The notes: generated from the letters alone by a model not told the origin. A stretch of DNA of 64,000 nucleotides from Burhinus oedicnemus (GCA_008921705.1 VFFE01006710.1:754497-818496), one strand, 5' to 3'; shown: positions 49,101-63,405, counted from the stretch's first letter. A program made the numbers and translations.

Positions 49101-52100
49101 CCCATTTTGGATTAGTACATTTATTTTGATTTCCTCTCTTCCCCCTGTATTAACACGATCAGATTCTCATTGTTAAATTACCTGCCATTCTCAAAGGGCC
49201 TGAAGGGCAGGCTTGAGGTCATATTCACTCCAGTTGTTAGTATTACTTGTGGAACTCCTTCAAACTACATTTACCTGTTGTGTGGACAGTTGTCATTTTG
49301 TTGACACTGAGACTGACTTCTGGCACATAAATGTGCCTGACCTTTCCTTGGAAGGATCCAGAGTTTCCTTCCCCAAAGGCAAATTGCATCATCTACAATG
49401 ATGCATCATCTGCTGTTTAAGACACTACACTGGACCAAGGGCTGGTGTCTGGTATGTGCCAATCTCCACTTGCTCGTACCCAGAAGACCGGGACTGATAG
49501 TCGTAGGTGACAACATCCTAAATGGCTAAAAGCAAGATTCATCAGAACATATATTTCTTGGGCTAACTCCTTGAAGCAACCTCTGGCAGTCATGCAAAGT
49601 CCACCACAGCCAGTCCTGCTGTTTCCAGACAATGAAGATCTTCCAGAGGATATCATGGGTGTGATTAGGAAGGAGAATACAAGCATAACTTGGACACAAC
49701 CAAAGAATGCCTTGTGAGGACCAGATTCAAGGTGGAGATGTTAGGCCTGACAGCTATCTTCAGGCAAGACTTAGCCAGGAAAAATTACTGGAGACCTCTT
49801 TGAGTGGACAGGAGCTGTAAGAAAGAAGTCTAGGTTAAAGCAGATAAATGTGTTTTTAGCACAGTTTTCTGTTGAAACCATAACTGTTCATGAGGTCATA
49901 TTCATCTTGAATGAAGTATTTAAGCTGGAAGTCTTTTCCCAGCTCAAGATTAAATTTTGCAGAAAGGAATTAAAGTGGTGCTGGGTTCCTATTATAGCCC
50001 TTAGCATAATATGAAAAACATTAATCTGGGTGATGTTTTAAAAAATTCTCCTGTTTAATTAGGTAGACAGATTTTTTCCATATGCATACTTTTGCAAGAC
50101 TTTATTGTCTAGCCTGAGATAGACATCTCTGCCTCTGGTTTTAATAAAAATATCAGACAATCTCAGTTTTATCTCATTGTAAAACAGAAAAACAAACAAC
50201 AAAAAAAGGCAATTAAAGCTCAGGATCTTTCATGGCATGGGAAAACTAATTCACATCCAGTCCTACTTCAGGCAGACTAGACAGCCCAGTTAATGTTTTG
50301 AGATTTGGAAAAAAACCCACTAGTAGCTGGATAGTAAACTGAAGTAAAAGGTGGATTTTGTAAAGACCAAGAGCTTAAGATACATGTAACCTAGGAGGAA
50401 TAAACTGTCATAGGGACAGACATTCATAAGAAAAGGAAAAACGAGATGAAAATGGGCACGGGAGAGATGGGAGTTTATTGAGAAAGCAAAGGGCTGAAAA
50501 TCAGGAAGCCAAGAAAGATCTGTGAGGTGAGAGAAGGAATGGAAAGTGAGCTGCATGTGAGGACTGATTTCAACAAGATCCTATGAGAAGGGAGGTGTGA
50601 TGGCAGGAGGAGGAGATGCTTGTTCTAGGTACTAAAGACGTACAGCAGAAGAGAATAACTCTGTTTTGGAGACCCGGCAGTCCAAAGGCTTGATCCAAAG
50701 GTCATGACAGTGGGAGTTTTCATATAGGCTTTGTCTCAAGCCTTTAAGCTTCTAGGGTTTCATTCAAAATAGAAATTTTTTTTCATGGAAGTCAATGAAG
50801 TTAGAAGTCCTGTTATCAGTTACTTTTCACGGTATTGAAGTAGTTAATATTCTTGCTGTTGCTGCTACATTGTTATTGCATTTTTTGGACCATATGTCCT
50901 TTCTGGGGTGTCTAGCTTCTATGAGTATCCTTGGCTTTTCTACAGTTTCAAGTGAAGTTTGGGTTTTCTTTCCTGAGCAGATTTACACTCAAGATTAAGT
51001 GAAAATGAGGTATGGTTTAGGCTGGGCTCTTGGGCTTGAACCTCCCTTTGCAAAATTCCCTGCTGAGAAGAGAATTTGTTTCTAAGCCACTTAAAAGGCA
51101 AATCCTGTGTTGTTACAGCAAAGTATCATTTTAATGCTGATAGCAACTGACAACCCAGGAGGATTCTGTTTATCCAAAGGACAGGTGTAGCAACAACCCT
51201 GAGCTTCGCTCATGCTCCCTCTGATGTGTTGGAATAATTTTGTAGGCTTTTCTCCTAGAGTAAATTTGTTTCATTACCTCTGGCCATGGAGCTGGTTTCT
51301 ACACAAAATATGCCTGGAAAGCCTGACCAAGTCAATGCTTATGTTGCATATTCTCAGATTTTCTCTGTTGCTAGCATTAGTTGAGCTCTGAAGATTATAG
51401 TGGCTTGGGGAGGTTTTAATTGAAAATGCCTACAATTGAGGAAGATCCGAAGAGAAGGGGAGCATGCAGTCTTCTCAACAGATCTTTAGCAGAGATGCAG
51501 TAGTGCACACTTGTTCAAGTTCATAGAATATCAAGCAAGGATTCAATTCTGTTCATTTAACTGCTTCAAATAGTAGAAGGTGTCATCTCTGATGCTTATA
51601 TGAACATAAATGCCTACAACTTGAACAGCTATCTGAGTAATTACTCTTAGTAATGAAGGTTTCTGGATTTTCTTCTGAGATTCAATGAAGTCCTTTCATG
51701 CTCAAGTACCTGAGTGTCTGTTTTTCAAAAAACTGATTCTGGATTGGATAATAGAAATGGATCTTGGTCAGAGAAAAAGTTCTGATGTTTGAAAGCTTAT
51801 TTTGCTTTACAGCAGAGTAAAATGTATCTTTCTCGTACAAACTGAAGCTGGATTGAAGCTTCAGTTTCCATGAAAAGCTCCACTTTCTCTCTGAGACTTT
51901 GAAAATGAATGAAAATATCATCATGGATCTTGCTAAATCTACCATCAAAAATATCATTAGAATTAGTAACTTTCTACGGAACACATCTTTTGGCAGAAAT
52001 TACATGGTCAGAACTTCTCTGAGCAGAGTCATTCATTACTATTCCAGCCTATGTATTTCATTTTTTAGAGTTTTTGTGGTTTGAAGTTTTCCATATGCTT

Positions 52101-55100
52101 AAGTTCCTCTGTGAGGGAGCATAAATCAGCAATACACAGGAAAAAAAAAAAATAGGAAGGGAGAGAATGTGAAAATGTGTTGCTGAGAGCAATGAAAAAA
52201 TAATCATAATTATGATCCAAATTGAAAACCAATGCAAGGTTATATTTTCCTTTTTCTTTAGCTGTCTTCATCTGGGTTACCTTTCCCTTTTCTTTCATGC
52301 ATGTTGTCTGAGCTTTAGTTATAAAGCATGCACAAGAGAACTTAATTTTTGCTTTTGTGTGTTATGGTCGTGCCTTTCATATTCCTGCAGATGTTCTGCA
52401 CAGCAAGAAGGGTTTGTTGGGTCTGTTACGTTCTGCCCACAGAACATTGCTGACATGCAGCTGTGCAGAAACATCTGAATAGCTTGACTTGAAAGCATTT
52501 TGAATGTGTGCATGTGATTTTCTTTCTCTAGCCATGTAGGCATGATGTGTAGTGCATTCCAAGGGCCACTGCTTCTCTGATGTGAGCAGCAGATGACTTT
52601 GTCTTCTTGTTTCTGTCTTACATTTTGTTTCCTCTGCTGTAATTTTTTTTTTATTTTTTTAAAAATATTTCTGACCTCTTCCAGTATGGCTGGAGCACAC
52701 ATCAGCTTTTATTTCTGGGCTAGAGGAGTGGGAGGATAAATGGACATCTGCTTGTTCTCAGCTCAGGCATTGGGTGTCCCTTCACCAGCACGTATAGACT
52801 TACACAATTGATGGTGTACTGAAATGATATACTAGAAGTAAAACGCATCCAGCTTCTTATAGAAATGTCATGCACTTTCCTTGCTTTTTACACTGCTACT
52901 TCTTTAAGTATCCCTTTCTACGCCTCAGCTCTTCCTCAGTCTCCCCCAACCTGTCCTTTTCCCAGTCTTAGTATTATTTCAGACTTTCTAGGCTTTTGAA
53001 GCTTCTAGTTTTTTTGCCATTCCAATCAGCTCAGTACTGTAGCTCCTATGGTAACTTTAACAGAAGCTGCAGTGGATCTGTATGTTTTAACCCTATTAGA
53101 TGGAGTTGATTTGGACGCTTGATCCAGAATTTTGGGTGCCTATAATAATGTTTTTGTTTGGTTGCTTGGCGCACTTGGTGAAAACCATCCTTCGTGAGTT
53201 TCTCTACACTGATTGTCATCTTTGTTTTGAGGGGCTTCTTGGCTTAGCTTAGGCACAGCTAGGTTTCTTCAGGATCTGGCAGAGGATATACTAGCAACAT
53301 TTTTCTTTCTATTCCATTGAAAAGCAATTTGACTATTTCAGATAATCTTGAATGGACATTTTCTAAACAGGTTATGAATATTATCTTCTAATTGGATTCC
53401 AGCTGCTACTAAACTTGAAGGAAAGTTTCCTGCTGCTCAGGGAGAACTGTGCCTCTTCTGCTGGAGTGGGTTTTTTGGTGTGGTTTTTCTTCCCAGTTGC
53501 CCCCTGAATTCTAGTTTAATACTATACTATTGTATAACTACTCATTTCCATTTTTTTTAAGGTGGTTGTGGCTAATGGGAATCCTGAGGTTAGATTCCTG
53601 GCCATATTTCAATGTGGTATAACATCTTTTGCTTTTTCTGTCTTCTCTTTTCTCATCTGTTTCCAGGTCTTTAATAACCTCGTAATTACACAGTTTATAG
53701 TTGTGCTGGCTTGTGTGCTGGTAGGGAAATCTGGTGACTGAAAGTTGGAAACCTTTAAAGGTTTCTTTTAAAGCACCTCCGAAGGTTTCTGGTTTTCATT
53801 GCTGTTATATAAGTGCAAAACCAAAAGTGACTAAAGCCACTGGCTTCCTGTTTAACTGCATCCTGAGCCCTAAAAAGGCTAATAACCTAATTAGGTAGGC
53901 AGAGAAGAGGAGTTATCTTTCGCAAGGCTTACTGGTACACCTATACAGCAGAGCAGATGACAATATGCTTGCCCTGCTTGTGGTTTTATTTGGCCAGATG
54001 TAAGCCAGATGTGAACAAGTATAGCTGTCTTAGTAAGAGATTGTGCTAGTAAGCCTTTTCTCTCAACTAAAGCCAGTTTATTTTGGCTAGACAGAGTGGA
54101 GAATAAGGGAGCAGATGTGCAGGCTTACCTAGCTGCACACAATGGCAGCTTTCCTGCTGATGGAGAGACAAAGTTAGCTTTGTCAAGGGAAGATATATAA
54201 AATGCAGTAGGCCATGACTAGCTTTGGGGAGGGCTGTATGTGAAGGTCCATCCTGAGCTTCTCTGTTGCTTTGCTTATTAACAATCAGTTTCCCCTGTTT
54301 TCTATACATGTGTTTCTAGCAGTAATTGATCTTTCTGCTGGCTTTCAAGATCTGGGGACTGTATAAAGGAGCTATGAGAGCTTTATTATTTATTATTATT
54401 CCCCTCTATGGATATATGGTCTGGCTCCATCTCCCTCACAAGTTCCCAGCCTTTGCTGTCCACTGACAAGGACACTGAGGAAGTTACGTGAATGGGACAA
54501 CTTCCTACTTTGCTCCTCCTGTTGCTTCCCTTTTATTTTTGGTGTGCATCAAACAATATTAAAGGCTTTACAGTAAATGTCATCGTTGCAATGCATAGGA
54601 AGATACTATTGGTCCAGAATTTTGGATAGTTTAAATGTGAGAAATGCAGCCTAAAAAAACTGTTTAGTCTTGCCTTGAATGATCAACCTAAGTAATTGGA
54701 AAGAAAATACTTCATTCCTAAAATTCAGACCTGTCCTTGCATTTTGATGTTTGCTGCCCACTAATATCAACACTAATTTACCGTGTTGGTGCTCAGAATT
54801 GCACTCATGAAGTGATTTTTCTAATGAGCCAGAAGCATCATAGAAAGGAAAACCCTTATTCATTTCCTTATGACTTGTGGCTTAGTTTTATCTAAAAGAG
54901 CTTTACTGAACTGGTCGCTACTTAGATTTTCATCTAATGAGGGAAAGCATAGGCAAGATAGAAACTTGTTTCTTTTGTTTACTAAAAGGACCAGGAAATT
55001 GAAGAAAGCTGAGTAAATGTTTTGTTATTTCTGTCAAGAAAATTCTTTTCTTGCAATCACAATCCTTTTTTCATACTAACAAAACAAAGTGATGTCAGTC

Positions 55101-58100
55101 CAGCTTTTATGAAATACATTCTAAACTATAGGAGAAATCTTAAAATAAATAAACAATTACTGGCCTTGTTTATTCAAAGGTAAGGTAGATGCTCTGTCAC
55201 TGGTGTGGCTGACTCTGAATGGTGGCAACTACAGTTTGTTGTGGAATCTTGTTTAATCACTGCCTCTCGTGTTCATTTTGAATACTCGTGTCTTATTTTC
55301 CAATATATATTTTTTTTTTTTGTGGGCGGTCTGGTGAATCCTGAGTTATGTAAGCAGGTGTTAGGGTAGGGGCCTTTTCCTTTGTTCATTGTATGCAATA
55401 GAATTGGTAAAGATGCCCTTTAGACTGAGGTCTTACCAGCATCTGGGTAAGATGCTGAATTGGATTCTGGCCTTTGGGTTTGGGCTAAACTCTATCTTTT
55501 GTAAGTGTTCTCAGTTGCAAAAGGAAAGTCTTGTAAGCTCTTCTCTTGACAGCTGTAACTGGAGAAAACCTTGTGAATTCAGTCATTCCTGAAGCTACTC
55601 TAGCTAATATCAAAACTGAAGGTATAATTTTTTTTTTTCCTTGCGTTTCCAGCTTGAACCTACAACCAAACCGCAAAGGGCTGTGTTTTGGATCCAGAGA
55701 TTTGAATCAACACTCTGTCCTCTTGTCTGATATCTTGGAAGAGAGAGCCGATGTTAGTGCAAAGTTGTAGCTCACGACTAATGTAACGCTTATTGTTCTT
55801 TGACAGTTGGTTATCAGTTACAATGAAAGTTTATGTACATGGACAGGCCCTGGAGAAGAAGTTCTGTTTTAGCAAGGTTATTGTTTTGCAAACGTTTAGA
55901 GTTAGATGAGCTTTATCTGTTTAAATCAATTAGATTGTTGGCAGTCCAATCTATATAAATTATTTCCTTGAGCTCCTGTTGCGGGACAAAACACTGTTAC
56001 CCACTCTAGATTCCTGTGTCTTTTTAGGCAAACACACTCTCAAAAGTCATAGAACAGTGCCTTTCTGTTTTATTAATGGAGCAGGGTTTAAATCCTGCTT
56101 GACCTGTGAAAATCTGAAGCCAGCCTTACATGTGTTAGTAACATCCAGATTGGATTAGTGTAATTCTTTGTTTGTAGTTCTGCCAGCATCATCATTCAGA
56201 AATTACCGCTTCAAAACACAGTAACGAGAATGATCTCTGGCGCTGCAGAAATAAGCAAGCTAAACAATCCAGACACCTCTTTTCAGAGGCTCCCAGCTCT
56301 AACAGAATTGGCTGGAACATCTGTTTTCTGTCTTAAACTCTTTAATGATTAGGTTCCTAATTGTTTGACTGGATGTCTGTGTAAGCACAGACCCAGGCAT
56401 TTTTGAGTTAATGCTGGACTTCTGGCACTAAAAAGCAATACTGAATAGATAAAATACAATCAACTTATATGAAGCACTTTTTTAATAATGCTTTCTTTGC
56501 TGTGAATTTTCTGTGAACGTTTTTGTTAAATTGATTTCTTGTTGGTTGCAACTAGTATAGATGCTCAGCTTATAGTATGTTGCAGATTTTAGGATTACTA
56601 TTTTAAAGAGTTGCAGTCCTACTTTGGGATACGTTCTTAGAGGTACTTGTATACAGACTCAGTAGTCATCGAGGGCATACTTTGGTGTTGCTTACTAAGA
56701 CAGAACACATATGGAGACTAAAGAGTGTATCTAGTTCTATTCTGTTCATTGCTTTGTAGTTCAGAAAAGAACAAAAGCAAATGCTTAACTTTAACCACAT
56801 GCTTTGGTAGAACATAAGAAAATGTTCAAATGCTTCCCTATGTACTTTCTGGAATTAGGTTGTATCAAAGCTTTTATGCTTTTCCAAGATAAATGGGATT
56901 TCTGCATATTGTTCTGTGCAGCCCCCTTCTAGTGGGAATGTGGTCCTGAGGAATGTTTTCTGGAGTTTCTCACAGCCATTGCATCTTTGCAGGTGAAGAC
57001 CGAGACTGGAAGGTTCCTTTTCTGAAAACGTGGCAAAATCACCCACCAAGGAGAAATATAATAGCATGTGATTCCATTTTCTGTGTTGGTTCCACACACA
57101 CAAACAGACTTTCTCTTCGTGACTGTCTTTTTAAACAACTGATGCCAGAGGGTAGATCAAGAGTAAGCTTACAGAAAACGTCATTTTCTGTCAATAGTAT
57201 CGTCTCTGTTTTTGTTACCAACGTAATTCTGCATCTGTGTCATACAATAAAATGGGTCAGCAGAAGTTTTTAACCTTTCCAGATTTAAAGTCATTGGTGT
57301 TTGTGGAAAGCAATACTAACGTTGCTCTTAGACAAGGGGCAACAGAGGTGCATGACATAGGGGGTTTCCAACAGGTTATTTATTCCTTCTTGTTCAGGGT
57401 TTATCAAGCCACCAGTATAGTGGCAGTTACTAGTATGAGTACTCTGCTACTTTCCTGTTTCCAAAACACTATCATAGCAGTGAAATTGGAGGAGCATAAT
57501 GCTGCCTGCGTGCTGCTACTTTTGATGCTTCTGTAAGATTAGTTTTTGAAGACAGAACTACTAAATGCTCCTCCTTTGTAGATCAATCTTCTACTGCCCA
57601 GTTTAGTCTCATTATAAATTAGTACTTAAGTCTTTTCTGCAACTTTTCTGTGTGGGTCAGATAAGCATTTTTGTCAAATGTATTTTAAAAATAATTCTGA
57701 TCTTCTAATAATGCGTAAGTGGTTTGCACAGAAAGGTAAGTAATAGATTATTGGAAATTTGAGCAGAGAAGACAAAAGGACATTTCATCAACAAAATATG
57801 CTTTACCAATGCCATTCTTTCAGTATCATCACGCTTTTAATTCAGCATGCTAGACTGCTGCATACAAAAGCTAAGAATTTCAGTAAGAAACTTATCTTTA
57901 ATTTCTACTTACAGAAGAAGCTTTTTAAAAACTTGAAGTGTTTTACCTTTAGGTGTGTTCGGAAATTTTAAATGAAATATTCTATGATTGAAAAATGTGA
58001 ATTCAACAAAACAGGAAATTTTTCATAGAATAGACCAACTTGTGTGAAAGTTTCCTTGGTTTAGTTTTTTGTGAGAGGTGGAGAGAGTGTGAACCACAGC

Positions 58101-60059
58101 AAAATATTCTGGCATCTGGGAGAACCAAGTTAAGGAATATGGTAATTTCAGGGAAGGAACTAGAGCTCTGTCATCCTCATAAATTATGATGGAGTAACAA
58201 GTACCTCACTTAGTTTACAGTTGTCCCCGCATGTATGTTTGTAGTGTAGGGCAGATCTGAGACAATTTGAATTTGCTTAACCCAAAGGTTGAAACCGTAG
58301 ATATTTCTGATAAGCTAATAGCTGGCTGTTTATGTGATTTGGGGAAGACTGAGGACATAGACACAAGCAGGTTACTGAGCATACACCAGGCCCCAATAAC
58401 TGCTTGTAACACACGTCCCAGGATGGAGGTAAGCATGAACAAATTTAATTAAAGCAAATTCTGCTGGGGTAAATTCTGCTTTCCACAAGAGGTTCTTTCA
58501 AAGCACTATTTCCAGAAGAAACTCTGCACTTGACATCTGGTCTTGTACCCAGTGCAGGTGCATGAGTTTCATGGATAGGTTGCTGATGTTCACACAACAA
58601 TGAAAAGCGCAATACGCATCTCTGTTGCCAATGTGGGACACGCCGAGCGGATGAGGTGCAAGACATCAAGACTTAGGAAAATCTTACAAGGTCTTCTCTG
58701 AGATGGGAACTTGCTGAAGCACAAAATTGAGACAGATTTCTCATAGTGGTACAACATCATTTCGTCTCCCAGCACACTGAAGTACTGTGAATAAGCTACC
58801 ATAAAGGGCAGAAGAGAGAGGTTAGAAAAAAAAGTGTGAGTTCACTGGACATTTTAAGCTCTTTATTTTGTGGCTGATTTTCTTTAAATATGTGATACAC
58901 GTTGCCAGCCTTTACTTAAAATTCTATTCCCCGAAACGATGTCAAAATGTTGCAACAATTCAGCTGGGAAATGTACAGTACAATTTCTTTCCTTTTAAGG
59001 GTTGAGAGGTCCTTATCTAATGTTTCTAACAGTTCATCTGTTAGGTTCTCGCTACCTCAGACTATGCCTTTTATTTCAGGAGAAATTGCAACAAATTTAA
59101 TGAAGGGAACATTTTGAAACCAATTTTCAGTATTCTTTTCCTAAAGGGATTAAACTGCAAATGTAAATGTTCACAATAAAGCAATACTCACTCATATGAT
59201 GAAATCTGAGATCCAATCATTCTCTGGCATTCACACACTTGGAAAGAGTTGATTGAAATTAGTGCACCCTTCTAGTGCCCCTGCCTTTTCGCTTGATTTG
59301 TCACACTATCGAGAGCATTGAATAGAAATTCCATTGGATTTTAACTGATTTAACCACTGCGGTAGACAGGTTATAATGAACCTCCATTTGGGGGATGTGG
59401 TGGGAGCTGTACTGTAGATCTGCATCAAGGTACAGATTTGAATGACAGTACGTATTTTCTTGGTATTTTGTTCTAGAAACACATATTAAAAGAAGCATTT
59501 CTGCCAGTGAGGGAGGAAAGGGGATGGCATTTTTCTCTCTAATTATGGGGTACAGAGACCACAGATTTTCTTCCCATTAAAAGTTTGAATTTATCAAAGT
59601 AAGGGAGAAGAAAAACCATACTCCTGGCTAGAGTCAGACTATACACTTTTTGGTGGGGAAAAAAGCATTATATTTTTAGAATTAAAATGTTCCAACTGAA
59701 ATATTTAATATAATATAGCACTGGATTTTGTTTCTTGCTTTTGATGTTTAAAAGGGAGATCTCTCCCACACAGACAGCATGGGTATCTGACAGGAACTGG
59801 TAAGGAAGCTTGTTCGTCTTCAGTAGCCTATCATTTTTGAATGAATAAACATTTTAAGGGGTGTGATATCCAGACAACCAAACAGGGAAGGTCTAGGGTT
59901 TTGAGATTTAGAATACAGAACTGACTCTGGCAAGCACTAATACAGAAAGATGGCAAAGAATTTCCCAAAAGACATGCATTGTGGCCCACAAACCAGAGAT
60001 GGTATAGAAAGAAGTTGATGATGAAAAGGCTGGTGGTTGTTATAGACCCTGAGGATGGT
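34176..60059. other. Gene desert, 26 kb without a recognised gene
   Basis: The sequence is AT-rich and essentially unique. It has homopolymer tracts (T runs near 45130-45148, 47402-47420 and 55309-55321; an A run near 52139-52152). A TTATTTATTATTATT stretch lies at 54386-54400. None of the open frames, the longest being 127 codons on the minus strand at 52319-52702, resembles a known protein. I found no CpG-rich promoter and no clear young transposon. Confidence 0.55.
36082..36203 (+). repeat. Local imperfect direct repeat (about 20 bp, 101 bp apart)
   Basis: GCCAGCATCCTGATGCAAGG (starting at 36082) and GCCAGCATCCTGGAGCAAGG (starting at 36183) differ at one base. Between them, TTTCCTTGCCA and TTTTCCTTGCCA recur, partly as the inverse of the CAAGGAAAA that ends the first copy. 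Confidence 0.8.
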
Positions 60060-61100
60060 TCACAAAAATTATTTGTGAAATGTTCATACTGATAAGAAAA
60101 GCACCTAAAAGAAGCCTTGGAGATTGATCACGAGGGATTTGAATCACTCCAGTATTGATTGGAACAATAACCATGCCAAATCCAAGGAAGGCAGGCTTTT
60201 AGAGCTACTCTAGCGTAGTGCTGCTTTCATAATGTAATTTGTTGAATGGTCAATATAGCCAGAGGATATTTTGGACCTAATCCTTGGAAATGAATCAAGT
60301 GCTTTATGATTTAATAAGACTGGAAAATGTGTACTACTTGTATTTGAGTAAAACCTTCTAGTGCTATCATCCAATCTGAAATACTTGTTAAGAGAGAGCA
60401 CTAGATGAAGCAACACAAAAGTGACTTTGAGAGACTGTAAAATGCCCCAAGGTATTTTGATTAGAATTCATCAGTTTACAATGCCAGAGTGGGACGGCAG
60501 TTGGAGGGATTGAAGCTAACGTTCATCCCAATTGCACTGAATAAGTGTGTGGGCAAATGGGCAGCAGATACCCTTGTGGGAAAACAGCTCAAGGCAGGAT
60601 GTAAGCAACAAGTGTGCAGCTTTCAACATACAGCTGGCTGTATAAACAAATCTGTTTTAAAGATAATTAAGAGTAAATATGAATACTGAGCATGGAGAGC
60701 CGTGCGGTACATTCTAACCTGAGGTCAAGGGTTTTCCAAATATACTGACAGTGGCGTGTAGGTATGTGGGGAGCTGATTCCCTGGGGAGCTGGGGACAGA
60801 GCTGAAGATGGAGAATGAAGAAACAGCTGACACTTGTTTTATTTCAAAAAGCAAAACAAAACTTGCTTTTTTTTTTGCCTTTAGAGAGAAAGAAGAAATG
60901 TGGCTCTGTCAAGGACATGGGTGAACTTGCTAAAATTTGACACAGCAAGCTAAGGCAAGTAAACGGAGCAAGTAGCAGGGGACATGCTTATCAAAAATTA
61001 GATACTGTTCAGAGCTGGGGAGAGGGGATGAGAAATCTCTCAGTATTAAAAGAAGAAAAGGCAACAGATGAAGCCTTTACCTGTGTCAGGTTAGTACGTT
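60060..61100 (+). mobile_element. Old LINE fragment (endonuclease domain of ORF2)
   Basis: The plus strand translates, with stops, to pieces of a LINE apurinic endonuclease. DLNHSSIDWNNNHAKSK begins at 60136 (consensus GDFNxPxIDW), followed by LLELL, FVEWS and EDILDLILGNESSAL at about 60262-60306 (consensus LDLxLxN). At least four in-frame stops occur within 60 codons, so it is inactive. Sequence to about 61100 seems to continue the same LINE with weaker similarity. The family is CR1-like or L2-like; I cannot decide which. Confidence 0.6.
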
Positions 61101-61213
61101 TGTATTTTCTAAAACTAGAGAAGCAACAAAAACCATTGAATTTAAATGTCATACAGAAAATGATTTTTGTCCTAAATGAGGAGCAGGGTGTATTGCACCA
61201 CTTTTGAGCAAAG

Positions 61214-61261
61214 AATTTAATATTTTTTTTCCCTTGAAAATAATTTAATATTTTTCCCTTG
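61214..61261 (+). repeat. Short tandem duplication
   Basis: AATTTAATATTTTTTTTCCCTTG at 61214-61236 is repeated as AATTTAATATTTTTCCCTTG at 61242-61261, with five bases between them. The two differ only in T-run length. Confidence 0.85.
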
Positions 61262-63154
61262 GAAAGTTCCTGAGCCTTTATCCATATTGGCTAAAGAATC
61301 TCTGTGTACCTCTATGTTTGCAGGGATAAAGCTTTGTCCAGTCTTCCTACTTTTCTCTTATGTGATTCAGGAAAGAATAAAGTGTGATGCTGCTTGTTCT
61401 TAAATGTGCAGACTCATGGGCCAAGCAACCTAATTCTGGTCTAAGAGTACTTGTAATCCTTTGTGTGAATATGTAGCAAACAGTAAGCACCAGAGATCAC
61501 CTTGTTTAACATATATTGTGTAATAAGTGAAAGAAACACCATGAGCTGTGAGGAGAAGAAGGACCACCCTGTAATGCAGAGTCATGGGTAGTCTGACACT
61601 GAGTTTATGCGTATCTGTCTTGTGTTTAGACTTTCATAAACTAGAAGTATCAGGGATGTTATGGCTTAGTCTATGAAAACTAATCTGATTGTAACATATT
61701 TGAAGAAATGATATTTTCTTTCTAATGTCTGTCAAGCTTGCCTCACTCCTTTAGCATGATTAAAATAGACAGGATTTCTAGTCAGGTGAAATCCTGCTCA
61801 TGTTAGCTGATAATAGAGTAAAACAAAACAACATCAGAACAGTTGTTTGACGTGCTCAGTACCAAACTGTTTTGGTAGCAATGAGAGACAACTGCTTGGG
61901 TTACATGAGTAATAGTCTCCCCAATGGCACCCGTTACCTGCACACCCTTCTGTACTTGGCAGACACTGGTACAGAGGAAAAAACAAAACTAAACCACTTT
62001 GAAATTTCAAACTTAAAATGCCTTTGTTTCAGATAGGAAGATAACGCTCCCAGTACTCACCCTGCAGCTTCTGAAATTCTTAAAAGTTTTTCCATTTCAG
62101 TGTCCCTTGGAAACTCTTTAATTTGCTTGCACTAACCCTTTAAATTTTGTGTACACATTAGAGAAGCTGTATGTTGTATTTGTTGAACATAAAAGGCTGG
62201 TTACATAAAGCATATTTTCCCATCAGATCTCGTGACTGCTACCTGATTTTTATCTCAGGCTAGTGGAAAAATGTGGTTTCTTGGGTAATGGAGCAAACTA
62301 GGGAGTATGTATTGAAGGGAACAGTCATGCTATACTGACCAGGAATAGTATTTGGCGGGCCAGCTATAGAAATCTCCCTGAGGGCATCAGCCTAGTTTAT
62401 GACTGTAGTTAAAAATAAAATAACAGGCAAAATGAATACTCACATCAATTTGAGGAGGCCCAGAATACGGCTAAAAACGTAATCACTTCTGTACCAAGTA
62501 CAATTTCTCTATGTTTTTGTATATTATCTTCAGATTGAATCATATTTTGCTTTAGAAAAATGCAACGATTTTTTGAGAGAGGATGACAAAGCAGTAATCA
62601 ATGTGACACCCAGTCTTGACTGTCTTTTGAGGGTAGATTACACTATGGGTTTGGTATATTTTCATTAACTATGTCAGGAATTTGTGGGTTTTTTTTGTGT
62701 TTTATTTATTTTAAATTTCTTATTGCATAACATTTGCTGTAATTTGCTGTTTAAATGACAGCTAACACAGATAACTAATTCTTACTTGTTTTAGTAAGAT
62801 AACTAACTTGTTTTAAGCACCATTTGCTATGCAACTGTGTTCACCAGGAATGAAAACTGCATTTGATATTACTCAGGAAGGTCTTTATTTACAGTTGCAA
62901 AGAAGCAAGCACTACTGATCAGTTAATCAAAAGATACTGCAGCGACTCAGGAAACTGAAGTGCGTAGAGACCTCACGCATGTCTTAATAATGGAAAATCA
63001 CCGAGTGTTAAAGGAAAGCTCTGGTCCTGCAAGTATTAGTATTTTGACAGCACCCTATACTTACGCCAAGCCCTGTCAGCTTCAGCTGTATGAGTGCAAC
63101 AGTCCAGCAATGTGCTTACAGAGCCAGGGTGCATATAAGCAGAGGATAATAGAT
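61262..63154. other. Intergenic, no gene recognised
   Basis: This is AT-rich unique DNA. It includes a small imperfect duplication, GATAACTAATTCTTACTTG followed by GATAACTAACTTG, at about 62770-62815. A 72-codon open frame at 62960-63178 has no recognisable features. Confidence 0.5.
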
Positions 63155-63405
63155 ATGTCAGGCTGGGAAGGACTTTGAGAAGTAGCTGAGGCCGATGCTC
63201 TGCACTGACACAGTATGGATCTCCTCTGCAGCTGTTAAAAACCTTCAGGCACGTATAGGGACAGTATAGGAAATTACATGACCTCTCTTGGCAGCCTTAT
63301 TCTAGTGTGTCACTAGCTTTAGTGGTAGAAAGTTTTTCCTAGACCTCAGACTGAAACTTTTAGGTGCAATTAAACTGATTCTTCTTGTTTACCCTGGTAA
63401 ACACA
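63155..63405 (-). mobile_element. Ancient CR1 3' end, antisense
   Basis: Starting from GGGAAGGACTTTGAGAAGTAG, the plus strand follows the reverse complement of CR1 3' ends. It contains GTTAAAAACCTTCAGGCACG, then GTGGTAGAAAGTTTTTCCTAG, then TTAAACTGATTCTTCTTGTT, in the expected order and spacing. Divergence is high, so it is much older than the CR1 at 26-27 kb. Confidence 0.7.

Noticed and set aside
52212..52702. Overlapping open frames on both strands (88 and 127 codons)
   Set aside because: They are opposite-strand readings of the same AT-rich DNA, with Lys/Gln runs from a T-rich tract; likely chance.
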